This document shows, piece after piece, positions 17,046 through 26,404 of a stretch of 64,000 bases of DNA. The translations under genes were made by a program, and so were the position numbers. The notes beneath the pieces were generated by a model. That model was not told where the DNA came from. It searched no databases and saw only the letters and a program-made list of their open reading frames with translations. The number at the start of each line of letters is the position of its first letter. Within the stretch, counting starts at the first letter, position 1. The stretch comes from Algoriphagus antarcticus (GTDB lineage Bacteria > Bacteroidota > Bacteroidia > Cytophagales > Cyclobacteriaceae), in NCBI RefSeq assembly GCF_002150685.1, contig NZ_MSSW01000044.1, positions 60,548 through 124,547 on the forward strand. Direction: 5' to 3'.

Positions 17046-18335
17046 ATGAAAAAACGAGTTCTAATCATCACCTATTATTGGCCACCGAGTGGAGGTTCTG
17101 GCGTGCAGCGTTGGTTGAAATTCGCCAAATACCTGCCTGAAGCTGGTTGGGAGCCAGTGATTTTTACGCCAGAGAATCCTGATTTTGACCTGAAAGATAC
17201 GAGCCTGGAAGGGGAAATCTCCACCGATCTTGAGGTAATGAAATTCCCTATTTGGGAACCTTATCAGCTGTTAGATAGGATTCGCGGGAAGAAAGAATCA
17301 CATCCAGGAAGAGTGATGGAGCAAAAGGAGCATGGTTATATAGAAAAGGCTGCCATCTGGCTGAGAGCAAATTTAACGGTGCCTGATCCACGAGTTTTTT
17401 GGGTGAAGCCTTCGGTCAAATTTTTGACTGAGTTGGTTGAAAAGGGACAGTTTCATGCGATAATAACTACCGGCCCGCCACATTCCATGCATTTGATAGG
17501 AAGGGATTTAAAGAGGAAAACAAACATTTTTTGGCTTGCTGATTTCCGTGATCCTTGGTCACAGTGGGAGTTCCTTGACAAACTTCCCATGCAGAACCGT
17601 GTCCGGGAGAAGCACAGGAAAATGGAGCAAGAAGTACTAAGTGAGGCAGATTTGGTGACTACTATTTCCCCTACTTTCCAACTTGATTTGGAGCGATTAT
17701 CCAATCGAAAAATCAATCTGATTACCAATGGATTTGATGACTCTGATATTCCTCAGGGTTTTTCTGTTGGAGAAAAAAAAGCTGGCAGTTTACATCTCGT
17801 CTATTCAGGGATTATTGATTCGATCAGGAATCCCATGCCTTTGCTGAAAGCTATGCGTGAGGAATTTTCTAAGGAAAAAGGCGAAGTTAAATTCACTTTT
17901 GTTGGGAGGGTGAGCGATCATGTTAGGGAAGAAATTGCTTCGGATTCATGGCTTTCTGAGCATGTGAATTTTGCCGGATATGTGTCTCATCAAGAGGTTT
18001 TTGAATTTTATAAAAATGCCGATGCGCTGGCGTTGATTCTTACGAATACTAAAAATGCGAAGGGAAATATTCCTGGGAAGCTTTTTGAATACATGGCGAC
18101 TACGTTGCCGATCTTGGCTTTGGGCGATCCTGAAGGGGATTCCGCTAAGATTTTGGAAGAATCTGGTGCGGGGAAAGTGTTGGCCCATTCAGCTCATGTG
18201 GCTATTCAGGTCGGTTTGAGGAAGTTGTTTGAGCGAAGTGGTGAGGCAGAACCCGCCACAGGAATCGAGCAATATTGCCGTAAAAATCTAAGTTTTCAAC
18301 TTGCAAACTTATTGGATGAACATTCCCTTTCTTGA
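17046..18335 (+). CDS. Glycosyltransferase family 4-like protein
   Basis: A 429-residue GT-B fold glycosyltransferase. The N-terminal ITYYWPPSGGSGVQRWLKFA is the acceptor-side motif common to this group, and the C-terminal half has GKLFEYMATTLPILALGDPEG with the E-rich nucleotide-sugar binding region (EESGAGKV). It should transfer a sugar from a nucleotide donor during synthesis of a surface polysaccharide or glycan; donor and acceptor are unknown. ATG at 17046 (MKKRVLIITYY) is preferred over an earlier in-frame start at 17016. Its 3' end overlaps the aminotransferase gene by 20 nt, so they form an operon. Confidence 0.87.
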   Translation: MKKRVLIITYYWPPSGGSGVQRWLKFAKYLPEAGWEPVIFTPENPDFDLKDTSLEGEISTDLEVMKFPIWEPYQLLDRIRGKKESHPGRVMEQKEHGYIEKAAIWLRANLTVPDPRVFWVKPSVKFLTELVEKGQFHAIITTGPPHSMHLIGRDLKRKTNIFWLADFRDPWSQWEFLDKLPMQNRVREKHRKMEQEVLSEADLVTTISPTFQLDLERLSNRKINLITNGFDDSDIPQGFSVGEKKAGSLHLVYSGIIDSIRNPMPLLKAMREEFSKEKGEVKFTFVGRVSDHVREEIASDSWLSEHVNFAGYVSHQEVFEFYKNADALALILTNTKNAKGNIPGKLFEYMATTLPILALGDPEGDSAKILEESGAGKVLAHSAHVAIQVGLRKLFERSGEAEPATGIEQYCRKNLSFQLANLLDEHSLS

Positions 18336-19401
18336 TCTGAAGAGAATGGATTCGGAACTGAAAAAGGCTTTGAAATCCAAGTTTGAAGTGATGATGGAAA
18401 AAGGAATTTTTTCAGGAGGCGAGGAAGTCCAAGCCTTCGAATCTCAAATTTCAGCATACCTCAATTCTCGATTTTCTATTTCTTGCGCCAATGGAACTGA
18501 TGCGCTTGAACTTGCTTTGCGAGCTTTGGACATTAGCTCTGGCGATGAGGTGATTGTTCCTGCAATGACTTGGGTTTCAACTGCCGAAGTTGTGGTTATG
18601 GTGGGAGCAAAGCCAGTATTTTGGGATACAGATGCACATGGGCTTTTGGCCTCTGATTGGGAAAAGGCGGTCACAACAAAAACAAAAGCTGTAATACCTG
18701 TGCATCTCTACGGAAAGATGGTGGCAATGGAAATTTTGATGCAAAAAGCAAGAAAGCTTAACCTCTATGTGATAGAAGATGGAGCTCAGTCTTTTGGGGC
18801 CTTTCGAAATGGTAAAGCAGCCGGGACTTTTGGTGATGTGGGATGTTTAAGTTTTTACCCGACAAAAAACCTTGGAGCTATGGGAGAAGCGGGGATGTGT
18901 TTGACTTATTCAGGTGAACTGAATGACCGAATTCAAATGCTTCTCAATCATGGGCAGTTGGTTCGTGATGAACATGAATTGGTTGGGAGAAATAGCCGAA
19001 TTGATTCTTTACAGGCGGGATTTTTAAATGTCTTTTTAGAACGCTTTAATTCATTTCAAACCTTGAGGAAGAGGTTTGCTAAAATGTACATAGAAGGTTT
19101 GACTGGAATAGAGGAGTTACAACTTCCATCAGGTATTTTGGAAGAAGATCATAATGCTCATCTTTTTGTAATTCAAACAGCTAGAAGAGATGAGCTGAAA
19201 AGGTTTCTTTTGGAAAAAGAAATTGGGACATCTATTCATTACCCTCATATTTTGCCTGATATGAAGCCTTTTCGCTGTGGAGGAGATTTTCAAAATGCCA
19301 GAAATCTCAGCCAGCGTGGGCTTTCCCTGCCGGTGAATCCTTGGATGATCGATCTCGAAATTGAAAGTGTAGTTAAAACTATTCAGGAGTTTTTCGCTTA
19401 A
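18316..19401 (+). CDS. DegT/DnrJ/EryC1/StrS-family sugar aminotransferase
   Basis: A 361-residue PLP enzyme of the sugar aminotransferase family. It has the N-terminal MNIPFLDLKRMDSELKKALK, CANGTDALELALRAL, DEVIVPAMTWVSTAEV, the cofactor-contacting IEDGAQSFGA, and the Schiff-base Lys184 in SFYPTKNLGAMGEAG. These enzymes transaminate nucleotide-linked keto-sugars to amino-sugars for LPS or polysaccharides. ATG at 18316 is chosen (a TTG at 18301 is upstream in frame). It overlaps the glycosyltransferase gene and is followed 8 nt later by the DUF819 gene; with the glycosyltransferase it points to a surface glycan. Confidence 0.92.
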   Translation: MNIPFLDLKRMDSELKKALKSKFEVMMEKGIFSGGEEVQAFESQISAYLNSRFSISCANGTDALELALRALDISSGDEVIVPAMTWVSTAEVVVMVGAKPVFWDTDAHGLLASDWEKAVTTKTKAVIPVHLYGKMVAMEILMQKARKLNLYVIEDGAQSFGAFRNGKAAGTFGDVGCLSFYPTKNLGAMGEAGMCLTYSGELNDRIQMLLNHGQLVRDEHELVGRNSRIDSLQAGFLNVFLERFNSFQTLRKRFAKMYIEGLTGIEELQLPSGILEEDHNAHLFVIQTARRDELKRFLLEKEIGTSIHYPHILPDMKPFRCGGDFQNARNLSQRGLSLPVNPWMIDLEIESVVKTIQEFFA

Positions 19402-19409
19402 TTTCCCCA

Positions 19410-20549
19410 ATGACTTGGACTCAAGACCCGATTTATGTCAGTGGGATGCTTTGCATGTTTGTGCTGCTTTCTGTGTGGCTTGCCAAATTCAAAGGTTGGA
19501 AGACGCTCGGCACACCAATTTTGGTGATTCTGATTGCGGCAATTGCAGCTAACATCGGAGTCATCCCGACAGCCACAAATGGAAATCCGGTTTATACGGG
19601 AGTGTTTCTATATCTAGCGCCGATGGGGATTTTCATAGCCTTGTTGGAGGTAGATCTTAAAAGTCTCAAAAAGGCTGGAGGGCCGATTTTGTTCATGTTT
19701 GGAATTGGTGGGCTGGGGACGATTATCGGTGTGCTGGTCGCCTGGTTTTTGGTAAAGCCAGCAGCGGAAATTGGTTCTATTGCCAATGCTGTCGCTGGAA
19801 TGTACACAGGCACCTATATAGGTGGAAGCATCAATTTCAACGCTATAGCACTGAGTTATCATGTCAATGAAAATGCGGATTTGTACGCGGCGACTACGGT
19901 GGTAGATAATTTGATAGGCACGCCTTGGATTATTGCTACCCTGATTTTACCAAAGTATTTGCAATCCTTTTTTCCTAGAAAAAAACTGCTTCCTCTGAAC
20001 AGTGCGGCTCAAAAAATAAAGACTGAAGAATCAATCAGCATTGCTGGGTTTGCTGCGATTTTTGGCCTGGCATTTTTAGCTATGGCAATTTCCAAGTTTG
20101 TCTTGCACGCTTTTCCACAAATACCCGAGATTCTCACATTAACCACACTTGCGTTGATTTTGGCTCAGATTCCTTTTATTAAGAAATTGTCAGGAACTCA
20201 CACCATCGGTTTTTTCCTCATCTTACTTTTTCTGGCTACCATCGGCACACTTTGCGATCTAAATACCCTTTCTGGACTCGGTGATTTGGCTGGGACGCTG
20301 ATACTTTTTGTTACCATACTTGTCCTGATTCACGGCCTGGTGATTTTTGGTGTAGGAGCGCTATTCAGAATTGACTGGGATGTCATAGCGGTAGCTTCTC
20401 AAGCAAACGTGGGTGGAAATACTACAGCGCTTGCTTCGGCGGAAAGTTTGAATCGGCCTGATCTACTTATTCCAGGGGTATTGGTAGGGAGTTTGGGGAA
20501 TGCGCTGGGGACATATGCTGGATTTTTTATTGCAGGGATGCTGGGTTGA
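19410..20549 (+). CDS. DUF819 family membrane protein
   Basis: A 379-residue integral membrane protein with about ten hydrophobic helices. Motifs such as YLAPMGIFIALLEVDLKSL, GMYTGTYIGGSINFNAIA, ATTVVDNLIGTPWI and SQANVGGNTTALASA are characteristic of the DUF819 (YjcL-like) family, proposed to be transporters from their repeated helix-break architecture, without established substrate. It begins 8 nt after the aminotransferase gene and is probably cotranscribed with it, though a functional link to glycan synthesis is not evident. Confidence 0.88.
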   Translation: MTWTQDPIYVSGMLCMFVLLSVWLAKFKGWKTLGTPILVILIAAIAANIGVIPTATNGNPVYTGVFLYLAPMGIFIALLEVDLKSLKKAGGPILFMFGIGGLGTIIGVLVAWFLVKPAAEIGSIANAVAGMYTGTYIGGSINFNAIALSYHVNENADLYAATTVVDNLIGTPWIIATLILPKYLQSFFPRKKLLPLNSAAQKIKTEESISIAGFAAIFGLAFLAMAISKFVLHAFPQIPEILTLTTLALILAQIPFIKKLSGTHTIGFFLILLFLATIGTLCDLNTLSGLGDLAGTLILFVTILVLIHGLVIFGVGALFRIDWDVIAVASQANVGGNTTALASAESLNRPDLLIPGVLVGSLGNALGTYAGFFIAGMLG

Positions 20550-20666
20550 TGCTACTTTTAGAATAGTTCGTAGTTTATCTGTATTTATCCGCGAAATGAA
20601 GTGTTTGATAAAAGATAAAAAATTTACTACCTTAAAATCGAATTTTACTGTAATAAAATTTTGATT

Positions 20667-21299
20667 ATGGGTAGTACAGTTGATCTATTTATTTCAAGAA
20701 GCCCGAAAAAAACATCAAATTCCCAACCAGACGATAAAGCCCTTTGGCAAAGTGTCAGGAAAGGTAATGACCTTGCTTTTTCTAGCTTATTCCAGCGGTT
20801 TTCCAATTTACTTTTCAATTATGGAATGCATTTTTGCTACAATCGAGAATTGGTCAAAGATTGTATCCAAGAGCTTTTTACTAATATATGGAATAGGAGA
20901 GAATCGCTTACTGAGATCGATTCGGTCAAATATTATCTTTTCAAGTCTTTTCGGAACCTACTAATCCAGTATATCAATAGAGATCGAAAGTTCTGTGTGG
21001 ATGCGAATGAAGGTCAGAACTTTGGAGAATCTGAACCTCCGATAGAGAGTAGTATTATTATTCAAGATTCCCTAAATGAAAATGAAGGGAGGATTTCCTC
21101 AGCACTTTCTAAAATTTCAAAAAGACAGCGAGAGATCGTGGTACTCAAATATTTCAATGATCTGAGCTATTCTGAGATAGCGAGTTTAATGTCTATCACA
21201 CCTGCTTCTGCTCACAACCTTCTATCAAAGGCTTTACAATGTCTGAGAATAGTAATGAAGGTTTTTTTGTTAGCCTTCTCATTTGATTATTTAGTATAA
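20667..21299 (+). CDS. ECF-type RNA polymerase sigma factor
   Basis: A 210-residue sigma-70 family protein. Region 2 is visible at FSSLFQRFSNLLFNYGMHF and CIQELFTNIWNRRESL; region 4, the -35-binding helix-turn-helix, at ISKRQREIVVLKYFNDLSYS and EIASLMSITPASAHNLLSKA. It belongs to the Bacteroidota group that pairs with a FecR anti-sigma factor. The FecR gene follows 420 nt downstream, then SusC with an STN domain, so the sigma factor is inferred to switch on this nutrient locus when the SusC substrate is present. ATG at 20667 is chosen over a TTG two codons earlier. Confidence 0.92.
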   Translation: MGSTVDLFISRSPKKTSNSQPDDKALWQSVRKGNDLAFSSLFQRFSNLLFNYGMHFCYNRELVKDCIQELFTNIWNRRESLTEIDSVKYYLFKSFRNLLIQYINRDRKFCVDANEGQNFGESEPPIESSIIIQDSLNENEGRISSALSKISKRQREIVVLKYFNDLSYSEIASLMSITPASAHNLLSKALQCLRIVMKVFLLAFSFDYLV

Positions 21300-21719
21300 A
21301 GCTTTCTTATACTGTTATGTAAATCAGGTGATTGAATTGATTTTGCTTCATTATTTTATTTTCTGAAAATGCAATCATGAATTGTACTCTCAGACTCGAG
21401 AAAGAATGAGATCGTTGATTTCTCATTTTCCATATATTTTTTTCAACTTGATAAGCGGGGAAAGCAGGATATTCTCTTGATTGACATCGATTCCGCTAAA
21501 AACCGATGCCACTTTATCCTAAGCTCTTTCCATAATCAGTCTCCTGCGGCGGACTTGCGTGTGGGTGAAACGCCGCTTCCTTCTCTTAAAAATGTAACCC
21601 AATCCTTTGCGATTTCTTTGTGAATATTCTTTGCAAAAAGGGCCCTAGAAAAAAGTTTTAAAAATATGATGAGGTTTTGATGCCTTCCTACTCTTATAGA
21701 TATAAACCAAAAAAGTAAA
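21300..21719. other. Leader region between sigma factor and FecR genes
   Basis: About 420 nt without a gene. It is AT-rich apart from one GC-rich potential hairpin, GCGGCG (21546-21551) with CGCCGC (21571-21576). No clear terminator or consensus promoter was found, though the length suggests a separate promoter for the FecR-SusCD genes. Confidence 0.4.
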
Positions 21720-22718
21720 GTGAATCATCAACCTACCGATTACGATAATTTTATCAGAGATGACTTTGTCACGGATCCATTTTTTAAGGAATGGGTTCTC
21801 TATTCTGATCCGAATCATGATGAATTTTGGATGGGCTGGAAGGATGAGAATCCATCTAAAGTTTCAATGGTAGAAGATGCAAGAGCAATGATTTTGAGTT
21901 TGGAGAAGTCAAAGCTTGAAATGAATTCAGATGAATTGCTATCGGTCTGGGATGCCATCCAAGGCGACATAACACAGCCCCCAAAGTCTCTTGATAAAAG
22001 GACTTTATGGCCTTTTGTTTCTTTAGTTGCATCTATTTCTCTTCTCTTACTTGTCTGGTATTGGTATGAGTTGCCAAAGGAAACCGAATACCGAACTGCT
22101 TTTGGGGAAACCAAAGAAATCATGCTGCCTGACAGCTCCCAGGTGATTCTGAATTCAAATTCCAAATTGACTTTTGTTGATAATTGGGAAGGTCAAATGG
22201 CTAGAGAGATATGGATTGAAGGGGAGGCGTTTTTCAGCGTTGTTCACAAAGTAGATCATCAGCCTTTTAAAGTTTTCAGCTCTCAAAATGTGGCCATAGA
22301 AGTACTCGGGACAGAATTTAATGTTTACAATCGATCTCAAGAGACCGAAGTAGTACTAACATCTGGACTGGTGACACTGAGCTTTCCTGTGAAAGAGAAG
22401 GAAGGCAAAATCCTGATGAATCCTGGGGATTTAGTAGAGTTTAAAGAAAGTACGTTTCAGCGCAAGACGGTAAATACCTCGCTTTATACTTCGTGGAAAG
22501 ATAAAGTGCTCCATCTAGATGAAACCAGCTTGGATGAAATCATAAAAATGGCGCGAAATAATTATGGAATTGAGATTGAAATTCAAGATGAAGGAGTGCT
22601 AAAGCAAACAGCATCAGGCTCTATGCCACTTGGTGATGCTAAGAATTTTATGGAACAGATTTCCAAAATATTCAATATCGAAATAGTAAAAGAGCAAAAT
22701 AAGTACCTGATTAAATAA
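21720..22718 (+). CDS. FecR-family anti-sigma factor
   Basis: A 332-residue single-pass protein. The cytoplasmic N-terminal part (about residues 1-95) is followed by one transmembrane helix (LWPFVSLVASISLLLLVWYW) and a periplasmic FecR domain: TAFGETKEIMLPDSSQVILN, REIWIEGEAFFSVVHK, VLGTEFNVYNRSQETEVVLT. FecR proteins hold the ECF sigma factor and release it on a signal from a TonB-dependent receptor with an STN domain; such a receptor follows 43 nt downstream. Start is GTG at 21720 (NHQPTDYDNFIRDDF). Confidence 0.93.
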   Translation: MNHQPTDYDNFIRDDFVTDPFFKEWVLYSDPNHDEFWMGWKDENPSKVSMVEDARAMILSLEKSKLEMNSDELLSVWDAIQGDITQPPKSLDKRTLWPFVSLVASISLLLLVWYWYELPKETEYRTAFGETKEIMLPDSSQVILNSNSKLTFVDNWEGQMAREIWIEGEAFFSVVHKVDHQPFKVFSSQNVAIEVLGTEFNVYNRSQETEVVLTSGLVTLSFPVKEKEGKILMNPGDLVEFKESTFQRKTVNTSLYTSWKDKVLHLDETSLDEIIKMARNNYGIEIEIQDEGVLKQTASGSMPLGDAKNFMEQISKIFNIEIVKEQNKYLIK

Positions 22719-22761
22719 TCCAAAATGAAGTGTTCCCCAAATAACCTGAACCCTGTTTACT

Positions 22762-25700
22762 ATGAGAAAGTTTGTACTATTATTATGTATAAGCTATTCG
22801 ATTTCTTGGTTTGCATTAGCGCAAGTCGAGGGTTTGATAGCTTCAGAAAAGAACCTAGATACCTTTTCATCTAGGAATGAAAACAGAGACCTGAAAGAGG
22901 TTCTGAGTCAATTCGAGAGCAATTTTAGTGTCTCGATAGCATACAAAGATGATTTGGTTCAATCCAAAATAGTCAAGTCATCAAAAACTTCCTTTACTAC
23001 TGTGGAGGAAGGGTTGAAAGTAATCCTGAAAGAGACAGGTCTCAGCTATGAAAAGGCTGGGGAGAATTTTTATGTGATATTTCAAAATAAGTCCACCCAA
23101 TCTTCAAAAGCTGCTGATTTGAAATATATTCAGACTTCAGCCAATTCATCATCGCCTGATGGAAGAATTTCGATGGGCACGACAAAAACTTTGAGGAACG
23201 AGGTTCCCAAAAGCAATCGTCGCAGAATAGAGATTACCGGCACAGTTACCGACGAAAACGGCGCAGCTTTTCCTGGAGTTAACATTCTCCTAAAGGGAAC
23301 TGCCGTAGGTACCGTTTCCGGCAACAATGGCAACTATTCCATAAATGCAGAAAGTGAGACATCTGTATTGGTTTTTTCTTTTGTAGGATATCTCAACCAA
23401 GAAATTGTGGTGGGTAATAGGTCAGAAGTGAATGTTATCATGAAAGTAGATGAAAGCGACCTTGAAGAAGTTGTTGTAACTGCACTTGGAATAGAGAAAT
23501 CTGCCAAAAGCCTGGGTTATGCTACCTCTACCGTGAAGTCTGATGAGCTTACAATTAACAGGACTCCCAATGTCATGAATGCGCTTCAAGGAAAAGTGGC
23601 TGGCGTGTCCATCTCTGCCTTGGGAACTGGCCCAGGAGGTACTTCCAAAATCCGTATTCGAGGTCAGTCTTCTATTTCAGGTCAAAATAACCCACTTATA
23701 GTTGTAAATGGGGTACCAATAGATAACACAAACTTTGGAACAAACCCGGGTAATAATGCCTCTGACAATTCTCTAGGAGTCCGTGGAGGTGGTAATACTT
23801 CTGACGGTGGTGATGGACTATCCAGTATAAATCCTGACGATGTGGAAACTATGACGATCCTTAAGGGAGCTGCCGCAGCTGCATTGTACGGCTCGCGTGC
23901 CAAAGACGGCGTAATCATGATCACTACCAAAAGCAAAAACGATAGTCGTGGCATAGGTGTGACCTATAACCTGAATTATACCAATGAGGCTCCGTTGGAT
24001 TTTACAGATTACCAGTATGAGTACGGTCAGGGAGAGCAAGGTGTAAGACCGACTACTCCAAACCCTACTTCAGGGCAATGGTCTTTCGGGGAGAAATTTC
24101 AGCCTGGAATGACTCAAATGCTATTCAATGGAGTGACTGTGCCATATGTGCCTGTGAGGGGAATAATCAATGATTTCTTTCGTAATGGCCAGAATGTGAC
24201 TAATTCGGTTACCCTAGCTACTTCAGGTGAAAAAGGAGGAATGAGCTTGTCGTTTTCGGATCTGAGTAGCAAGGGAATTGTCCCAAACAATACATACAAT
24301 AGAAAGACAATAAATCTTGGATTTGCTTATGATTTAAGTTCAAAATTAAGCTTCACAGGGAATTTTAATTACTCAAACGAGGAGAATACTAATGCGCCAA
24401 ACATCGGTCAGCAGGACAACACCATTCCTGTAGCACTATTCACTATGGCGAATTCAATGCCTTTGGATGTGCTACGGGATAATGTATATGATGCGAATGG
24501 GAACGAGGCAGTTTATTCGAGATTCAGGAATCGTACGAATCCTTACTTTACCCTCTTTGAGCAATTCCAAAATATTCGAAGAGATAGAATCTTTGGGAAT
24601 ATCGCTGTGAAATACAACCTGACAGACTGGTTGTTTGTCCAAGGAAGAGTTGGACAGGATTTCTGGACCAGAGATCAGGATTATAACAATTACCCGACAG
24701 GACAGGCTTCCCGTGCACTAGCACCTCCAGGCTTCGTAAATGGCGTGTATACACAGGATCAGCGAAGATTCCGTGAATTGAACACCGACTTTTTGATTAA
24801 TGCGAATAAGAAGTTTGGAGACTTTGGACTGAATGCAAACTTTGGTGGAAACCATATGCAGCGAAGGTCTGATTTGAATAGTGTACAAGTCACCGACTTT
24901 GTGGTGAGAGATCTATATACAGTACAAAATGGTCGAGCAAAAGATCCTATTTACGATCTGAATGAGCGTGCTGTAAACTCCCTCTATGGATCTGCAGAGG
25001 TCTCCTATAAAGACATGCTGTTTCTGACAGGTACTGTGAGGAATGATTGGTTCTCTACCCTTTCCAAAGAAAATAGAAGTATTATTTATCCTTCTGTTTC
25101 TGCGAGTTGGGTGTTTACAGAGAATTTTGGTAAAAGCAGCTGGTTGAATTTTGGAAAGCTGAGAGCCGCCTATGCGGAAGTGGGTAGTGATGCCGATGTA
25201 GGAGCTTATTCCAATGTGCTTTTCTACGGTATAAACAACAACCTCTTTGGCGGTCAGCCAGTAGGAGGGCCTAACGGGTCAAATCTCCCAAATCCGAATT
25301 TGCGTCCAATGAGAATTGGAGAAGCTGAAGTTGGGTTTGAGCTACGTATGTTTCAAGGTAGAGTAAGTCTTGACATGGCGGCGTATAGAAAACTCACTAC
25401 AGACCAGATCGTAAGTGCACAGATTTCTGATGCTTCCGGGTTTGTGAATACTTCTATCAATAGTGGTCAAAGTGAAAACAAAGGTGTGGAAATGCTTTTG
25501 ACACTTGTTCCTGTTGAGTCTGAGCATTTCACTTGGGAATCCTCTATAAATGCAGCGTACAATAAAACTGAAGTCCTTAGTCTTCTGACCGATACACCCG
25601 GAGAGCGAATTACGGTAGGAACTCACGTTTTCAATGGAGAACTGAGACAAATCGTAGGATTGGAAATGGGACAAATTGCTGGTTTCGGTTACAGAAGAGA

Positions 25701-26301
25701 TGCGCAGGGAAGGAAGATTTTTGGTGCTAATGGTATTCCGCTTCGTACGTCAGATTTGATCAATTTCGGAAGTGCTCTACCGAATTGGGTGGGAGGTTTT
25801 AATAACTCATTCAATTATAAAGGAGTGATGCTTTCATTCCTGATTGACTTCAAACTAGGAAATATTATGCTTTCAGGTACCAATTTCAACGCTACTAGAC
25901 ATGGACTTCATAAGATGACTTTGGAGGGTAGAGAAGGGGGAGTGGTAGGAGAGGGAGTAAACGAAGCTGGTGAGATAAATAAGGTGGTAGCACCTGTACA
26001 ATCTTATTGGGAAGTGGTGAGATCTCAAGCCTTGGTGGAGCCGGTGATCTATGATGGAGGCTATTGGAAGCTGAGGCAAATCACACTGGGCTATGATTTC
26101 ACCAAGCATTTGCCGGAGAAACAACCTTTCAAATCAGTGAAGCTGAATTTTGTGGCCAACAACGTATTCATGATAAAGAAATGGGTAGATAATATCGATC
26201 CAGAATCTTTCGGGTATTCCTCCGATAATTTGGTCGGTATGGAGTCCACTGGTCTTCCATCTACCAGAGGTTTAGGTTTTAATCTTAATGTCAAATTCTA
26301 A
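22762..26301 (+). CDS. SusC/RagA-family TonB-dependent outer-membrane transporter with STN domain
   Basis: A 1179-residue protein. Order: signal peptide (1-20), STN domain (about 45-115; FESNFSVSIAYKDDLVQSKI), carboxypeptidase-regulatory-like domain (about 150-240; GTVTDENGAAFPGVNILLKG), plug (VVVTALGIEKSAKSLGYA; VSISALGTGPGGTSKIRIRG; MTILKGAAAAALYGSRAKDG) and barrel ending GLGFNLNVKF. SusC forms the barrel closed by the SusD lid and imports oligomeric or other nutrients with TonB energy. The STN domain contacts FecR, giving transenvelope control of the preceding ECF sigma factor. The SusD gene follows at 103 nt. Confidence 0.96.
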   Translation: MRKFVLLLCISYSISWFALAQVEGLIASEKNLDTFSSRNENRDLKEVLSQFESNFSVSIAYKDDLVQSKIVKSSKTSFTTVEEGLKVILKETGLSYEKAGENFYVIFQNKSTQSSKAADLKYIQTSANSSSPDGRISMGTTKTLRNEVPKSNRRRIEITGTVTDENGAAFPGVNILLKGTAVGTVSGNNGNYSINAESETSVLVFSFVGYLNQEIVVGNRSEVNVIMKVDESDLEEVVVTALGIEKSAKSLGYATSTVKSDELTINRTPNVMNALQGKVAGVSISALGTGPGGTSKIRIRGQSSISGQNNPLIVVNGVPIDNTNFGTNPGNNASDNSLGVRGGGNTSDGGDGLSSINPDDVETMTILKGAAAAALYGSRAKDGVIMITTKSKNDSRGIGVTYNLNYTNEAPLDFTDYQYEYGQGEQGVRPTTPNPTSGQWSFGEKFQPGMTQMLFNGVTVPYVPVRGIINDFFRNGQNVTNSVTLATSGEKGGMSLSFSDLSSKGIVPNNTYNRKTINLGFAYDLSSKLSFTGNFNYSNEENTNAPNIGQQDNTIPVALFTMANSMPLDVLRDNVYDANGNEAVYSRFRNRTNPYFTLFEQFQNIRRDRIFGNIAVKYNLTDWLFVQGRVGQDFWTRDQDYNNYPTGQASRALAPPGFVNGVYTQDQRRFRELNTDFLINANKKFGDFGLNANFGGNHMQRRSDLNSVQVTDFVVRDLYTVQNGRAKDPIYDLNERAVNSLYGSAEVSYKDMLFLTGTVRNDWFSTLSKENRSIIYPSVSASWVFTENFGKSSWLNFGKLRAAYAEVGSDADVGAYSNVLFYGINNNLFGGQPVGGPNGSNLPNPNLRPMRIGEAEVGFELRMFQGRVSLDMAAYRKLTTDQIVSAQISDASGFVNTSINSGQSENKGVEMLLTLVPVESEHFTWESSINAAYNKTEVLSLLTDTPGERITVGTHVFNGELRQIVGLEMGQIAGFGYRRDAQGRKIFGANGIPLRTSDLINFGSALPNWVGGFNNSFNYKGVMLSFLIDFKLGNIMLSGTNFNATRHGLHKMTLEGREGGVVGEGVNEAGEINKVVAPVQSYWEVVRSQALVEPVIYDGGYWKLRQITLGYDFTKHLPEKQPFKSVKLNFVANNVFMIKKWVDNIDPESFGYSSDNLVGMESTGLPSTRGLGFNLNVKF

Positions 26302-26404
26302 GCTATACAGACATGAAATTGAGCATAACTCAAGCGTTACACCTTGCGATGATAATTAACCATGCGAGATTCCATGTGACCTATAAAAATCAAATTTTAA
26401 AGAC